DNA of 64,000 bases from Anseranas semipalmata (taxonomy: Eukaryota > Chordata > Aves > Anseriformes > Anseranatidae), in contig VXAA01004091.1 in the NCBI GenBank assembly GCA_013399115.1, positions 1,094 to 65,093 on the forward strand, given 5' to 3'. The translations under genes were made by a program, and so were the position numbers. Shown one piece after another: positions 1 through 64,000 of this stretch. How positions within the stretch are numbered: the stretch's first letter is position 1; the number at the start of each line of letters is the position of its first letter. A model generated the notes under the pieces. The model was not told the origin of the DNA. It saw only the letters and a list, made by a program, of their open reading frames with translations, and made no database searches.

Positions 1-948
1 GGTCCCTTTTGGAGCCGGCTGGAGCTGGCTCTTACCTGACATGGGGCAGCAGCTGCTGGGCTCTGCTCACAGAGGACATCCCTGCAGCCCCCCCGCTACC
101 AAACCTTTGCCACGTAAACCCAATACAGCCACCCAGCCAGTTCACCTAGCAAACTGTACACCTGTTTAAGCCATGAGCAGCCAGTTTCTTCAGGAGAATA
201 CTGTGGGAAACAGTGTCAAACTTTAGTAAGATCCAGGTAAACAACATCCACAGCCTTTCCCTCATGTACTGAGTAGGTCATCTTGTCATAGAAGGAGATC
301 GGGTTAGTCAGGCAGGACCTGCATTTCATAAACACATGCTGGCTGCTTCTGATCACTTGATTGTCTCATATGTGCCATGCGATGACATTCAAGATTATCT
401 GCTCCCTAACCTTCCCTGGTACTGAGGTCAGACTGACAGGCCTTTAATTCCCTGGATCCTCCTTCCTGCCCTTCTTGTAGATTGGAGTCACATTCCCTAA
501 CCTCCAGTCAACTTGGACCTCCCTGGATAGCCAGGATTGCTGGTCAGTTATTGAAACTGGCTGAGTGATCTTTCAGATCTTTATATTTTCTCACAATCCC
601 AAACATCTTTATAGAAGATTCCCATCCAGTTTTTAATTTATGGTTTCTTATGCCCTTGACATTTCTCGACCAGAAGACCTATAAATGTTCTCATCAGCTA
701 TGCTTGCTATATTATACTTACATGACCTATTTCTTATATTAACTATAGAAGACAATGCATATGATTATGTGTTTAGTCAGCTAACTAGGTACTCATAGCA
801 AAAAATTCAGAATGGAAGCATTAGCCAGAAGTTATACCTATAGGTCCCAGCTTCACAATATGAAGTATGAACATGACAATACAAAAAGCCTGGGTCTTGC
901 TGTTTTGTCATGGTCAGATGTTTCAAAGACCTTGTAATGTAACTTTAC
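1..948 (-). other. Intron after e35 (partial, runs off the window)
   Basis: Holds the GC-rich edge segment, the CR1 RT fragment to about 570, then AT-rich unique sequence. I found no exon of the expected next segment (LPTP.KFHY.FNLRD). Confidence 0.85.
136..570 (-). mobile_element. CR1 LINE fragment, reverse-transcriptase region
   Basis: Read on the minus strand, this translates with interruptions to CR1 ORF2 reverse transcriptase: VDWRLGNVTPIYKKGRKEDP, then RPVSLTSVPGKV, SFYDKMT and EGKAVDVVYLDL. At least two stops and a frame change break it, so it is a dead copy. It lies in the same orientation as the dynein gene, inside the intron after e35. Bases 1-135 are GC-rich (TAGCGGGGGGG on the minus strand) and may belong to this or another avian repeat; I could not decide. 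Confidence 0.82.
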
Positions 949-63217
<62,269 letters not shown>

Positions 63218-64000
63218 CTTCATGAAGCAGTACGGGGCAGGGGGGGGAGAAAGAAAATAAGGTACATGCAGTGTGATACATCTGGAAGATATGACAAGAT
63301 GTAGAGGACTACCCAACATTTTTTAAATGGATGCACATTTCGATTTCTACACAGATCTTCAGGCTCCTTTACAAATACCTGGATTTTCCAGAGTATTAAT
63401 CAACCAATAGCTTCCACTGATTTCAGTTTTCTGTGACTTCCTCACTGTGCCCTAACCACCCGGCTGCTGTGACTTCCCAAGTCTAATTCTAGTTCTGCAC
63501 CTGTCTCTGTGGAAGCTAATTTGCCTGAGATGTCAGTTTCTCCATCTATAGACCAGGGACAAATGTTGTGAAGGTTAGTCTCTGTACATTTCTTAGGGCA
63601 TAAAATGCTATGAAGATGCTGAATAAATCTGCAAATTAAGTTCTACTTGTCCATTATGGAATCATTAATTCAAAAAATCCCCATTTCAACCGTAATTTCT
63701 CTGCCCCACAGCAGAGAAAGGCATCTGTAAAGTAGGAATGGTAAGATTTTCTGTCTCAGCAAGCAGTTTTGAAAGCAAATGAATTACTGCAATATAGTCA
63801 CTACAGTGATGTCGACCAATACAGAAAAGACCGTGATCTCATTAAAAATTCCTTCCTTGGCTAAAATTTTGGTTAAAATAGAAAACAATACATGAAACAA
63901 TATATAAAAAGATGCAGATAAGTCTATAATAGGTACGCATTTGCTGGACACTGTCTCTTATATGTTCTGAACAAGGCAGAAGGCTTATGAAGAAGGGAGA
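63218..64000 (-). other. Intron upstream of e1 (partial, runs off the window)
   Basis: 783 bp to the window edge. It includes the G-run next to the e1 acceptor. No further tail exon (expected to end near ..(H/N)PETG) is visible. Confidence 0.85.

Overview
This is vertebrate nuclear DNA, almost certainly from a bird. It is AT-rich, intron-dominated sequence with GT-AG introns and many degraded CR1 LINE copies, some ending in the ATTCTATG/ATTCTGTG-type 3' tail typical of avian CR1. Bacterial features are absent: there are no operons, Shine-Dalgarno-led ORFs, CRISPR arrays or insertion sequences. I also found no tRNA or rRNA.

One gene fills the window. It lies on the minus strand from about 63217 down to 949 and encodes an axonemal dynein heavy chain of the DNAH5/DNAH8 (outer-arm, gamma-type) group. 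I rebuilt 34 exons whose reading phases join without a break. Together they make 6054 nt, or about 2018 codons, of a protein that is normally about 4600 residues. I also found one candidate 81-bp cassette exon (15943-16023). Exons are numbered e1-e35 locally, in transcript order. The window starts in the tail (stem), passes through the linker and AAA1, AAA2 and AAA3, and stops just after AAA3. The promoter, the N-terminal tail exons, AAA4-AAA6, the microtubule-binding stalk and the C-terminus lie outside. The three P-loops ([24 protein letters not shown]) and the Walker B motifs of AAA1 and AAA3 are intact. No frameshift or stop interrupts the exons, so the gene looks functional.

Layout in transcript order: tail e1-e11 (63.2-49.8 kb); linker about e12-e22 (47.9-32.7 kb); AAA1 e23-e27 (30.5-15.6 kb); AAA2 e28-e31 (14.6-6.1 kb); AAA3 e32-e35 (6.0-0.9 kb). 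Orthology is not fully clear. The tail, linker and AAA1 resemble DNAH8 more, while several AAA2 and AAA3 stretches resemble DNAH5. A divergent DNAH8 orthologue is my first guess; a third DNAH5/8-type paralogue is the alternative.

The introns hold CR1 fragments at 0.1-0.6, 13.8, 16.9-17.1, 18.7-20.2, 27.9-28.6, 38.1-39.1 and 54.1-55.3 kb, plus microsatellites and poly-A/AT tracts. Unexpected structures are a perfect 189-bp direct duplication flanking e22 (31911 and 33276), a perfect 17-bp hairpin just upstream of the e29 splice acceptor, and several smaller palindromes. I see no undescribed multi-gene system. The candidate cassette exon and the recent-looking duplication are the observations most worth checking.
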